A DNA stretch of 64,000 nucleotides from Fretibacter rubidus (lineage in GTDB: Bacteria > Pseudomonadota > Alphaproteobacteria > Caulobacterales > Maricaulaceae), in NCBI RefSeq assembly GCF_041429785.1, contig NZ_CP163423.1, positions 1,116,001 through 1,180,000 on the forward strand. The letters run 5' to 3'. The notes under the pieces are model-generated. The model worked only from the letters and a program-made list of their open reading frames with translations. It did not search any database and was not told the origin of the DNA. Below are positions 55,440-63,916 of this stretch, in pieces. The translations under genes were made by a program, and so were the position numbers. Numbering within the stretch: the first letter of the stretch is position 1; each line of letters begins with the position of its first letter.

Positions 55440-56447
55440 ATGCGTCGTTTTACTGCTGTTTTTCTTGTGGCCCTGTTTAGTGTTACGGCACTAAGCCATG
55501 CTTTGACCATGCAATGGGTTGGCGTCACCCGCGTGATGCCTGTGCAGCAGCATGGGCACTTGGCCGTTAGTGGTTCAAAACTGGTGAGTCAAAACGGTGA
55601 AGTCGTCTCTTTCGCAGGCCCCAGTTTCTTCTGGAGCAATACGGGCTGGGGGCAAGAAGCCTTTTATAACACCCAAGCCGTGCGGAATTTTGCCCGCGAT
55701 TGGGATGCTGATATTATACGGGCCTCTATTGGTGTGGACGGCGATGGCAGTCTGCTTCGCGACCCGCAAGCGAATATGGCGCGCGCCGAAACCATTATTC
55801 AAGCCGCCATAGCCAATAATATTTACGTGGTCGTGGATTATCACAGCCACGAAGCGGAAAAATCAGTGCCGCAAGCGCAAGAGTTCTTTGCTTATCTTGC
55901 GCAGAAATATGGTCACACACCCAACATCATTTATGAGATTTACAACGAACCGCTGGTTTCGACCGATTGGGATACCGTCATCAAACCCTATGCGGAAACA
56001 ATGATACAGACCATCCGCCGCTATGACCCTGATAATATCATCGTTGTCGGCACACAAAGCTACAGCCAAGATTTAGAACGGGTGATTGCCAATCCGATAC
56101 GCGGGGCGTCCAATATCATGTATGCGCTGCATTTTTACGCAGCAGGTCATAAAGATGATTTGCGCGCCCGCGCAGAACGCGCCTTGCAAGCGGGCTTGCC
56201 TGTGATGGTCACCGAATGGGGCACGGTCAATTATGACGGCGACGGGGCCGTTGACCGTGCATCAAGCGAGGCTTGGCTCGCTCTTATGCGCCGCCATGAT
56301 TTGACCCATATGATGTGGGCCGTCAGTAGCAAGAATGAGGGCGCATCAATGTTCACCTCCACCGCGTCCAAGACAGGCCCGTGGACAGACGCCGATTTGA
56401 CGTCATCTGGGCGATATGCGCGCGATATCATCAAGGGCTGGAAATAG
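55440..56447 (+). CDS. Secreted GH5 family glycoside hydrolase
   Basis: A 335 aa extracellular endo-acting hydrolase with a signal peptide (ending ALSHALT). The GH5 catalytic residues are the acid/base Glu170 in YEIYNEP and the nucleophile Glu259 in VTEWGT. Other family features are the GPSFFWSNTG segment and HSHEAE. It most resembles the GH5_2-like cellulases. The ATG at 55440 has no strong Shine-Dalgarno. It is the only carbohydrate-active secreted enzyme in the window; substrate (beta-1,4-glucan, or mixed-linkage) is not determined. Confidence 0.88.
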   Translation: MRRFTAVFLVALFSVTALSHALTMQWVGVTRVMPVQQHGHLAVSGSKLVSQNGEVVSFAGPSFFWSNTGWGQEAFYNTQAVRNFARDWDADIIRASIGVDGDGSLLRDPQANMARAETIIQAAIANNIYVVVDYHSHEAEKSVPQAQEFFAYLAQKYGHTPNIIYEIYNEPLVSTDWDTVIKPYAETMIQTIRRYDPDNIIVVGTQSYSQDLERVIANPIRGASNIMYALHFYAAGHKDDLRARAERALQAGLPVMVTEWGTVNYDGDGAVDRASSEAWLALMRRHDLTHMMWAVSSKNEGASMFTSTASKTGPWTDADLTSSGRYARDIIKGWK

Positions 56448-56538
56448 TCACAGGATATACACAGCTGCGCGGACGTCTTTTCGGGCTATTTCTGTAAGCA
56501 AGCCTAGGCGCTGGCGACGGGTCGTGTTACGTTAAGCT

Positions 56539-58050
56539 ATGGCTAACACAATGGATAATGACCCTGGCTACGGCGGGGCTTCAAATGATACTGAACTCGA
56601 CACTACACCGCAAAGCTGGGAGGCCGAGCAGGCCCTGCTGGGTGCGCTTTTATATGATAATGAAATTTATCACCGCGTATCGGGTGTGGTTCAAGCCAAA
56701 CATTTTTATAACCCTGTCAATGCCCGTATTTACGAGCAAATCGCGCGTTTAATTGAACTTGGTCAACTTGCCGATGCGATTGTCTTGAAAGACCGTTTTT
56801 CCCAAGACGAAACAATTGAGGATATCGGCGGCGTTGAATATCTGGCGCGGCTCCTTGCAAATGCGCCTGCGGCGGCGACAATCGCGGCTCCTGAATATGC
56901 TAAGCTGATTTTCGATCATGCGATGCGACGCGATCTCATTAAGTTGGGCGCGGAAATCACAGAGTCTGCCAAAAACCTTGGCAGTGAAGAAACTGCGGTT
57001 CAGCAGATTGGCGAGGCGGAAGCCAAGCTTTTCAGCCTTGCCGAGACAGGACAAGTCCAAGGCGGGTTTGAGACGTTTCATGACGCGCTGATTAAATCGA
57101 TTAATATGGCCACCGCCGCATTTACGCGCGATGGTCATCTGTCTGGCCTGTCCACGGGATTGATGGATGTTGATCGGCAGCTTGGCGGCCTGCACCGATC
57201 AGACCTTATCATCCTCGCGGGTCGACCTTCTATGGGTAAAACCTCGCTCGCGACTAATATCGCCTTCAATGTCGCCAAAGCACATAGAGAAGAAAAAGAC
57301 GAAAACGGCATTATGCAAACCGTCAACGGGGGGCGCGTCGGCTTTTTCAGCCTAGAGATGAGCAGCGAACAACTCGCCACGCGTCTTTTGGCCGAGCAGT
57401 CCGGCATCCCGTCTCATAAGATTCGGCGTGGTGATATTACGCCCGAACAATATGAACATGTGCGCGATGCATCAGACGAAATTAACCGCATCCCACTTTA
57501 TATTGATGATACGGGCGGTATTTCCATTGGGCAATTGGCGGCGCGCTCGCGGCGGCTAAAGCGTATGGCGGGCCTTGATTTGCTCGTTGTTGACTATCTC
57601 CAGCTCTTGACGGGCGGGGCGGCGTTAAAAGCGTCAGACGGTCGTGTGCAAGAGGTGTCGATGATTACGCAAGGTTTGAAATCACTCGCCAAAGAGCTCG
57701 ATATTCCGATCCTCGCGCTCGCACAGCTCTCGCGCCAGGTCGAGCAACGCGATGATAAACGGCCGCAACTCTCAGACCTGCGCGAATCAGGATCAATCGA
57801 GCAAGACGCCGATGTTGTATCATTTGTGTTCCGCGAAGAATATTACGTCGCGCGGGCTGAGCCGTCCGAAGGCACAGAAGAGCATTTGAAGTGGCAGGAA
57901 CAAATGGAAGACCTCCACGGTAAGGCCGAAGTGATTGTCGGCAAACAACGCCACGGCCCCATCGGCACCATCAAACTGTCCTTTACGGCTGATATCACGA
58001 AATTTGGTGATTTGGCCCAAGATGATCGTTACGATAATATCGGGCATTAA
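56539..58050 (+). CDS. dnaB: Replicative DNA helicase DnaB
   Basis: Hexameric helicase at the replication fork, 503 aa. The N-terminal DnaG-binding domain starts PQSWEAEQALLGALLYDN, and the RecA-type C-terminal core has Walker A GRPSMGKTSLA and Walker B LLVVDYLQLL. No intein interrupts it. It precedes alr, as in many alphaproteobacteria. Confidence 0.97.
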   Translation: MANTMDNDPGYGGASNDTELDTTPQSWEAEQALLGALLYDNEIYHRVSGVVQAKHFYNPVNARIYEQIARLIELGQLADAIVLKDRFSQDETIEDIGGVEYLARLLANAPAAATIAAPEYAKLIFDHAMRRDLIKLGAEITESAKNLGSEETAVQQIGEAEAKLFSLAETGQVQGGFETFHDALIKSINMATAAFTRDGHLSGLSTGLMDVDRQLGGLHRSDLIILAGRPSMGKTSLATNIAFNVAKAHREEKDENGIMQTVNGGRVGFFSLEMSSEQLATRLLAEQSGIPSHKIRRGDITPEQYEHVRDASDEINRIPLYIDDTGGISIGQLAARSRRLKRMAGLDLLVVDYLQLLTGGAALKASDGRVQEVSMITQGLKSLAKELDIPILALAQLSRQVEQRDDKRPQLSDLRESGSIEQDADVVSFVFREEYYVARAEPSEGTEEHLKWQEQMEDLHGKAEVIVGKQRHGPIGTIKLSFTADITKFGDLAQDDRYDNIGH

Positions 58051-58100
58051 TCCGCCCCTATACTGCGTTTACAGAGACCGCGTTTACAGAAAGCCTCGCC

Positions 58101-59558
58101 GTGAAAAAACCGTTTAAAACAGAGCCGGGCCGCTACGGCGCGCAACCTATGTCGCGTGACGCGCAAGAGCGTAAAAGGCAGGGCAATCGCGACACACCGC
58201 GTGATGCCAAGGGCCGTGATGGTGCCCGTGACGGAGGACGCGATGGGGGTCGAGATGGCGGCAAACCCGCTAGGTCGGGCAAGACCTTTGATAAGAAAAA
58301 ATCCTTTGATAATCCCCGCCGTGATAAATCGTTCAGTGATAAACCACGCTTTGACAAACCCAAGCAAACTCAGGCCAAGCCGTCTTTTGACAAACAGGGC
58401 TCGGCTAAAAATCCTGGGTCAAGACCAGAGCGTTCCGTGCATAAACAGGGCTTCACGACACGCCCGACGCTTCGCATTAATCTGGGCGCGATCAAAGCCA
58501 ATTATGACCGCATTCAAGACCGCGTCGGCAATGCTAAAATTGGCGCGAGCCTGAAGGCCAATGCCTACGGCCTGGGCGCCGAGCAAGTGGGGCGCACATT
58601 ATACGGGGCCGGGTGTCGTACGTTTTTCGTCGCGACCGCTGGCGAAGGTAAAATCCTGCGCGAAGCCATTGGTGATAACGCCTCGATTTATGTTCTGAAC
58701 GGCCCCGCGCCGCAGGATTTGACGCTGTTCTTTGCCTTCACGCTAAAGCCCGTCATAAACTCGCTCGATCAAGCGCGGATTTGGACGAATGAGGCTGACC
58801 GCGCGAAACATGCGCCCTATTGCGCGCTGCATATTGATACGGGGATGAACCGCCTAGGCCTGTCACTCGATGAGTCCGAGACACTGTCCAAGAACCAAGC
58901 GCTGCTGGGATCCCTCGGTCCTGACCTTATTATGAGCCATCTGGCCTGTGCGCCTGATGCGAATAATCCGATGAACGCGCAGCAGCTTGACCGTTTTCGC
59001 CGTATCGCCGCGCGTTTTCCCGTCATGCCGTTGTCACTCGCCAATTCTGCGGGCGTGTATTTGGGCAAAGAGTATCACTTCCAACTCGTGCGGCCCGGCA
59101 TCTCACTCTACGGCGGGCAGGCAACGAAAAAAGCTAATAATGAAGACACAGAACCCGTGGTGTCTCTCATGGCACCTGTGCTGCAAATCCGTAACGTCAA
59201 GGCTGGCGACACGATTGGCTATAACGGCGCATTTCGCGCAGACTCTGATATGAAAATTGCTGTGCTCGGCGCAGGCTATGCCGACGGTGTCCCCGTTGCG
59301 GCTAGCGGGCTATCAGGCTCGAAGGGTAAAACCAGCTTTGTCACGCTCGCCAAACAACGCGTCCCAATCATTGGTCGCGTCTCTATGGATCTGACCATTG
59401 TCGATATCACCCGCCTTACCAAGCCCCCAGGCCTTGGCGATTGGGCAGAATTTCGCGGCGAAAACCTGACGGTCGACGCCAACGCCATCGGCACGATTGA
59501 CTATGAACTCCTCGTGCGATTAGGGGACCGCTGCCGCCGGACATATCAGAAAGGGTAG
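58101..59558 (+). CDS. alr: Alanine racemase with a long charged N-terminal extension
   Basis: PLP enzyme making D-alanine for peptidoglycan, 485 aa. The catalytic Lys is K152 in GASLKANAYGLG and the second catalytic Tyr is in TIGYNGAF; GRVSMDLTIVDIT follows. Residues 1-120 precede the enzyme domain, which normally starts near residue 1: they are rich in Arg/Asp/Gly/Lys, with repeated DGGR units (residues 40-53) and Phe-Asp-Lys units (63-98). The tail is highly basic with acidic residues and probably disordered. The GTG start is the first in frame. It follows dnaB by 50 bases. Confidence 0.9.
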   Translation: MKKPFKTEPGRYGAQPMSRDAQERKRQGNRDTPRDAKGRDGARDGGRDGGRDGGKPARSGKTFDKKKSFDNPRRDKSFSDKPRFDKPKQTQAKPSFDKQGSAKNPGSRPERSVHKQGFTTRPTLRINLGAIKANYDRIQDRVGNAKIGASLKANAYGLGAEQVGRTLYGAGCRTFFVATAGEGKILREAIGDNASIYVLNGPAPQDLTLFFAFTLKPVINSLDQARIWTNEADRAKHAPYCALHIDTGMNRLGLSLDESETLSKNQALLGSLGPDLIMSHLACAPDANNPMNAQQLDRFRRIAARFPVMPLSLANSAGVYLGKEYHFQLVRPGISLYGGQATKKANNEDTEPVVSLMAPVLQIRNVKAGDTIGYNGAFRADSDMKIAVLGAGYADGVPVAASGLSGSKGKTSFVTLAKQRVPIIGRVSMDLTIVDITRLTKPPGLGDWAEFRGENLTVDANAIGTIDYELLVRLGDRCRRTYQKG

Positions 59559-59585
59559 GGCGTAAGGGTAGCGTTTTGCACACGC

Positions 59586-59605
59586 TGTCCACAGGGTTAT
59601 GCACA
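59586..59605. promoter_or_regulatory. DnaA-box-like pair downstream of alr
   Basis: TGTCCACA (59586-59593) and TTATGCACA (59597-59605) lie 3 bases apart. The second matches the TTATNCACA DnaA consensus. GTATGCATA follows at 59609. This is only a motif match. Confidence 0.3.
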
Positions 59606-59762
59606 GGGGTATGCATAATGCGCCACCTAGTCACGATGCGTTAGTGCCGTCAATAATATCCCCGCCTTGCGAGGAGTGCGGTGTGTCTTTTTAAACTTGG
59701 TTATGTCCATATCCTCAGCGAAGGCGGAGGTCTCTTGAGTTATGCACCGCCCCAATAGTTTT

Positions 59763-59798
59763 GTCATTTCGCCGCTGCGCAGCGGCCCGGAGTCCATG
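59763..59798. repeat. Family A-like half element
   Basis: gtcatttcgccgc, a perfect 16-bp palindrome GCCGCTGCGCAGCGGC (59771-59786), then ccggagtccatg. This is a diverged left half. Together with the DnaA-like boxes and two dyads it accounts for most visible structure in the 439 noncoding bases between alr and the next operon. Confidence 0.6.
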
Positions 59799-59903
59799 CT
59801 GCGGTGGTTCGACACAATATGGCCTATGCTGCCCAATCCTCACACCCCGTCCTAATCGGGTTAAAATCTGCTTATCGGTTTTAACTATCACCCCTTCTAT
59901 CCA

Positions 59904-59970
59904 GCACAAGTTTTGTGCGCGGCACCGCTAAATCCCTAATTATTCAAGGAAAACTTGTTATATTTAGCGG
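59904..59970. promoter_or_regulatory. Two dyads upstream of the Anbu operon
   Basis: GCACAA-GTT-TTGTGC (59904-59918) is a perfect short palindrome. CCGCTAAAT (59925-59933) and ATTTAGCGG (59962-59970) are a perfect 9-bp inverted repeat spaced by 28 bases; the right arm overlaps TATATT (59959-59964), a possible -10 box. This suits a regulated promoter 28 bases before the ATP-grasp gene. Confidence 0.5.
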
Positions 59971-59997
59971 CGGACCTATGGTGGAGTAACAGGGGGG

Positions 59998-61413
59998 ATG
60001 ATGGATTTTTTTGATGAGATGCTGGATAACGGCGCCCCAAGGGAAAGCTATGCCAGCTATCACGCGTGGTATGAAAGCCAAGATAAAAAATTGCTCAAGC
60101 GCAAAATGACCGAAGCCGAAGCTGTGTTTCGGCGTACGGGTATCACCTTTAATGTTTACGGAAAACGCGATGCGGATGAGCGGTTAATCCCGTTTGATAT
60201 TATTCCGCGCATTATCGCTGCGCGCGAATGGGCGCGCCTGACCCTTGGGATAGAGCAGCGCGTCAAAGCGATTAACGCGTTCTTGCACGACATATACCAT
60301 AATCAGGAAATCCTGAAAGCGGGCATATTGCCGTCCGCGCTTATTGAAAATAACGACGCGTTTTTGCCGCAAATGATTGGCGTGACCCCGCCGGGAAAAG
60401 TTTATACCCATATTGTGGGCGTCGATCTTGTGCGGACCGGGGCGGATGATTTCTTTGTCTTAGAAGATAATGCCCGTACACCGTCTGGTGTGTCTTATAT
60501 GCTGGAAAACCGCGAAACAATGCTGCAAATTTTTCCAGAATTGTTTTCGCGAAACAAAGTTCAACGCGTCAATAATTATCCGCAAACTTTGCGTCAATCG
60601 TTAGAGGCTTGCGCGCCCAAACATTGCACCGATAAGCCCGTCATAGCTGTGCTGACTCCCGGTATTCATAATTCTGCTTATTTCGAGCACGCGTTTCTGG
60701 CCGATCAAATGGGGGCTGAACTTGTCGAAGCCAATGATATTCGCATTAGAGATAAGAAAGTGTGCATGCGCACCACGCAGGGCTACACGCCCATTGATGT
60801 GCTTTATCGTCGCGTTGATGACGATTATCTTGACCCGCTAAATTTTAAGCCTGAATCAATGCTTGGCATTCCAGGTATTATGGATATTTACCGCGCAGGC
60901 GGAATTACGATTGCGAATGCCCCCGGATCAGGCATCGCTGATGACAAAGCGATTTATTCTTACATGCCCGACATCGTGCGGTTTTACACCGGCGAAAAAG
61001 CGCTGTTAAGAAATGTGGAAACATGGCGATGTTCAGATCCGGACTCTCTTAAATATGTGCTGGAGCATTTAGGCGATCTTGTCGTCAAAGAGGTGCACGG
61101 TTCTGGCGGTTATGGTATGCTGGTCGGGCCAGCCTCGACCAAAGCCGAAATTGACCGCTTTGCCAAAAAACTGCGCAAGAACCCTAGCAATTATATCGCG
61201 CAGCCAACATTGGCTCTGTCGACGACGCCGATATTAAACAAGGGTGAATTGGCCCCGCGCCATGTTGATTTGCGCCCGTTTGTTTTGGTTGCCCCAGATA
61301 AAATCATCACGACACCCGGTGGTCTAACCCGCGTCGCTATGAAAAAAGGATTGCTTGTTGTCAATTCCAGCCAAGGCGGCGGAACCAAAGACACTTGGGT
61401 TTTGGAGGACTAG
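59998..61413 (+). CDS. Circularly permuted ATP-grasp protein (Anbu operon)
   Basis: A 471 aa protein of the DUF404/DUF407 circularly permuted ATP-grasp family, proposed to make amide or peptide bonds on an unidentified substrate. Characteristic segments are VLEDNARTPSGVSYMLENRE, NAPGSGIADDKAIYSYMPD and VVKEVHGSGGYGMLVGPA. No signal peptide; cytosolic. The start may be ATG 59998 or the adjacent ATG 60001. GGAG lies 11 bases before the first. It leads four genes that are only 2-11 bases apart, so they form one operon. Confidence 0.88.
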   Translation: MMDFFDEMLDNGAPRESYASYHAWYESQDKKLLKRKMTEAEAVFRRTGITFNVYGKRDADERLIPFDIIPRIIAAREWARLTLGIEQRVKAINAFLHDIYHNQEILKAGILPSALIENNDAFLPQMIGVTPPGKVYTHIVGVDLVRTGADDFFVLEDNARTPSGVSYMLENRETMLQIFPELFSRNKVQRVNNYPQTLRQSLEACAPKHCTDKPVIAVLTPGIHNSAYFEHAFLADQMGAELVEANDIRIRDKKVCMRTTQGYTPIDVLYRRVDDDYLDPLNFKPESMLGIPGIMDIYRAGGITIANAPGSGIADDKAIYSYMPDIVRFYTGEKALLRNVETWRCSDPDSLKYVLEHLGDLVVKEVHGSGGYGMLVGPASTKAEIDRFAKKLRKNPSNYIAQPTLALSTTPILNKGELAPRHVDLRPFVLVAPDKIITTPGGLTRVAMKKGLLVVNSSQGGGTKDTWVLED

Positions 61414-61416
61414 GCG

Positions 61417-62358
61417 GTGCTCGGAAAAACAGCAGGCAGCCTTTTTTGGATGTTCCGATATATGGAACGGTGCGAGAATACGGCGCGCTTGACCGAAGCC
61501 GGATTTTACATCGCACTAACGCGGTCAAAATCTGCCGAGGATGAATGGCAATCCATCATCAAAGCCGCCGGTATGGAAAGCAAATTTGAGACGCTGCACG
61601 ACACGTATGACGGCCCCTCTGTCATCAATTTTTTGCTGCGGGAGAAAGATAATCCGGCCAGTGTGCGCTCTATGATTGATTTGGCGCGCTCTAATGCCCG
61701 AACGGCCCGAACGGCACTGACCCGCGAAGTGTGGGAGGCGGTTAACGAGGCGTGGTTGAACATATGCGAGGCGTTGAAAAAACCTGTGACGCCCAAAGGT
61801 CTGCCCGAAATTTTGGCGCTCATCAAACGCCAAACCGCGCTTGTCGAAGGCGCGTTGCAAGGCACAATGTTGCGCAACGATATTTTCGATTTTGCACGGT
61901 TGGGCATGTTCATTGAACGGGCAGATAATACGGCACGAATATTGGACGTTAAATATCATGTTTTATTGCCGTCTGTGTCGCTGGTCGGCGGATCGTTGGA
62001 TAATGTTCAATGGGAGACGATATTGCGGTCTGTTTCGGCCAACCGGTCTTACCGCTGGGTCAATAAGGGAGCGATCAGTCCCAAAAGCATCGCCAATTTT
62101 CTGACGCTTGATCGGTCTATGCCGCGTTCGCTCATGTTTTGCCAATGCGAAATTGCCCATAATTTGGGTCACTTAAACCGGGCATATGGCACACAACATG
62201 AAAGCCAGACATTGTCCGAAGCCTTATTGAACAGTCTGCAATCGCAAACAATTGACAGCGTTATGGCGCAAGGCCTTCATGAATTTATCACTAACTTCCT
62301 GCGCCAAAACCAAGCATTGGGAGCACAAATAGAAAGCGATTACAGCTTTTACGCTTAG
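61417..62358 (+). CDS. Alpha-E domain protein (DUF403)
   Basis: A 313 aa all-helical protein of the alpha-E family, which occurs next to ATP-grasp ligases and transglutaminase-like proteases. It starts LGKTAGSLFWMFRYMERCENTARLTE, and NILFCQCEIAHNL-like helices follow (here PRSLMFCQCEIAHNLGHLN). GTG start with GGAGGA 7 bases upstream. No enzymatic motif seen; thought to be a partner of the ligase, unproven. Confidence 0.88.
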   Translation: MLGKTAGSLFWMFRYMERCENTARLTEAGFYIALTRSKSAEDEWQSIIKAAGMESKFETLHDTYDGPSVINFLLREKDNPASVRSMIDLARSNARTARTALTREVWEAVNEAWLNICEALKKPVTPKGLPEILALIKRQTALVEGALQGTMLRNDIFDFARLGMFIERADNTARILDVKYHVLLPSVSLVGGSLDNVQWETILRSVSANRSYRWVNKGAISPKSIANFLTLDRSMPRSLMFCQCEIAHNLGHLNRAYGTQHESQTLSEALLNSLQSQTIDSVMAQGLHEFITNFLRQNQALGAQIESDYSFYA

Positions 62359-62360
62359 CC

Positions 62361-63161
62361 ATGATTTTAGATATTGCACATAAAACGGAATATCGATTTG
62401 ACGAAGCGCCGCATTACGGCTTGCAGCAAATCCGGCTGACGCCCTTATCCGGCGATAGCCAGCGTGTTAAAAACTGGACCCTGACTTTTGATGGGGGACA
62501 GGAAGAAGCTGTCTTTACCGATCATTACCAAAACACCGTCACCTTAATCAGCCTTGATAGGGGCGCAAAACACCTGACCGTTACCTCGCGCGGGCAAGTC
62601 GAGATTTTGGATAATCACGGAGTTGTCGGCGCGCATATGGGCTATGCGCCGCTTTGGCTTTATCTTCGCGATACACCGTTAACGACGCCCGGTGTCGGCG
62701 TGGAAAAACTGGTCAAAAAATTTACAGCCTTTGAGGGCACAGATCTGGATAAGCTGCATAAATTATCCAAACTCATCGGGAAACGCGTCAGTTACGAGAC
62801 CGGACAAACGGACGCGATGAGCACAGCGGAGGATGCGATTAAGGCCGGGGCCGGGGTCTGCCAAGACCATAGTCATATTTTCATTGCTGCTGCGCGCCGT
62901 GCGGGGTTTCCTGCGCGCTATGTCAGTGGGTATTTAATGATGAACGACACAATTGCACAGGACGCAACCCATGCATGGGCCGAAGTTTACGTGCCAACAC
63001 TGGGCTGGACAGGGTTTGATGTGTCCAATCAAATTTCCCCTGATAGTCGCTATGTTCGTGTGGCAACAGGACTTGATTATTCCGCCGCAGCGCCTATCTC
63101 TGGGCTTACATTTGGCGGCCAGAACGAATCAATTTCTGTCGACGTGCAAGTGCAACAATAA
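62361..63161 (+). CDS. Transglutaminase-like cysteine protease (Anbu operon)
   Basis: A 266 aa protein with an N-terminal beta-rich domain (LDIAHKTEYRFDEAPHYGLQ) and a transglutaminase-like catalytic core: Cys in GAGVCQDHSHIFIAAARRAG, His in DATHAWAEVYVP, and Asp in the following GWTGFDVSN. It has no signal peptide, so it is a cytosolic thiol peptidase or amidase. It starts 2 bases after the alpha-E gene. Confidence 0.9.
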   Translation: MILDIAHKTEYRFDEAPHYGLQQIRLTPLSGDSQRVKNWTLTFDGGQEEAVFTDHYQNTVTLISLDRGAKHLTVTSRGQVEILDNHGVVGAHMGYAPLWLYLRDTPLTTPGVGVEKLVKKFTAFEGTDLDKLHKLSKLIGKRVSYETGQTDAMSTAEDAIKAGAGVCQDHSHIFIAAARRAGFPARYVSGYLMMNDTIAQDATHAWAEVYVPTLGWTGFDVSNQISPDSRYVRVATGLDYSAAAPISGLTFGGQNESISVDVQVQQ

Positions 63162-63172
63162 GAGAATAATTC

Positions 63173-63916
63173 ATGACATATTGTGTTGGTTTGCGCCTGA
63201 ATAGAGGGCTTGTCTTCATGTCTGATACCCGCACAAATGCTGGTGTTGATGACATTGCGACGGTTAAAAAAATGCATAGCTGGCATGTCGAAGGTGACCG
63301 CGTTATCACATTGATGACGGCCGGTAATCTGGCGACCACCCAAGCGTTGATTAGTGTGCTGGACGAACGGTCGAAAGTGCCGGAAGATCGTGATCCGTCT
63401 ATCCTTGCCGTTCCAACGATGTTTCAAGTTGCGCGCCTGATTGGCAAGACGTTAAAAGAGGTCATCCAAGCCAATTCCGATACGGGGCAGACCGCAGAGT
63501 CGGCCTTTAACGCAACGTTGATTTTGGGTGGTCAAATCAAAGGCATGGCGCCGCGCCTTTTTATGATTTACCCCGAAGGCAACTTTATTGAGGCGCAAAA
63601 CGACACGCCGTTTTTCCAAATTGGCGAGACAAAATACGGGCGGCCCATATTAGTGCGCGCCCAAGACCCAACGATGAGCTTTGAAGAGGCGGTTCGCCTG
63701 CTGATCGTGTCTTTTGACTCGACGATAAAGGCGAATTTGTCTGTTGGTTTACCGCTGGATTTGATGACGTATGAAGCCGATAGCCTGACCCTTGGTATGC
63801 AGAAGCGGTTTAAACGCGATGATAAATACGTGCGTACAATTTCAACAGGATGGGGCAAGGCTTTGAAAAAGGCGTTGGATGGTTTGCCCGACTTCACATT
63901 TAATGAAACCCAATAA
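63173..63916 (+). CDS. Anbu-type proteasome-like peptidase
   Basis: A 247 aa Ntn-hydrolase of the Anbu family (ancestral beta-subunit, COG3484). It begins MTYCVGLRLNRGLVFMSDTRTNAGVDD: after Met removal Thr2 would be the N-terminal nucleophile, with Asp18 and Lys33 in the positions expected of the proteasomal triad. It is longer than HslV (about 175 aa), as is usual for Anbu. The ATG is 11 bases after the transglutaminase stop. An AAGAGA lies upstream. Confidence 0.92.
   Translation: MTYCVGLRLNRGLVFMSDTRTNAGVDDIATVKKMHSWHVEGDRVITLMTAGNLATTQALISVLDERSKVPEDRDPSILAVPTMFQVARLIGKTLKEVIQANSDTGQTAESAFNATLILGGQIKGMAPRLFMIYPEGNFIEAQNDTPFFQIGETKYGRPILVRAQDPTMSFEEAVRLLIVSFDSTIKANLSVGLPLDLMTYEADSLTLGMQKRFKRDDKYVRTISTGWGKALKKALDGLPDFTFNETQ

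Noticed and set aside
55440-56447. GH5 enzyme as recent transfer
   Set aside because: Codon use and base composition look like the surrounding core genes, so there is no evidence of recent acquisition.
56539-58050. Possible intein in dnaB
   Set aside because: The frame is 503 codons and contains P-loop and Walker B motifs without interruption, as in ordinary DnaB.
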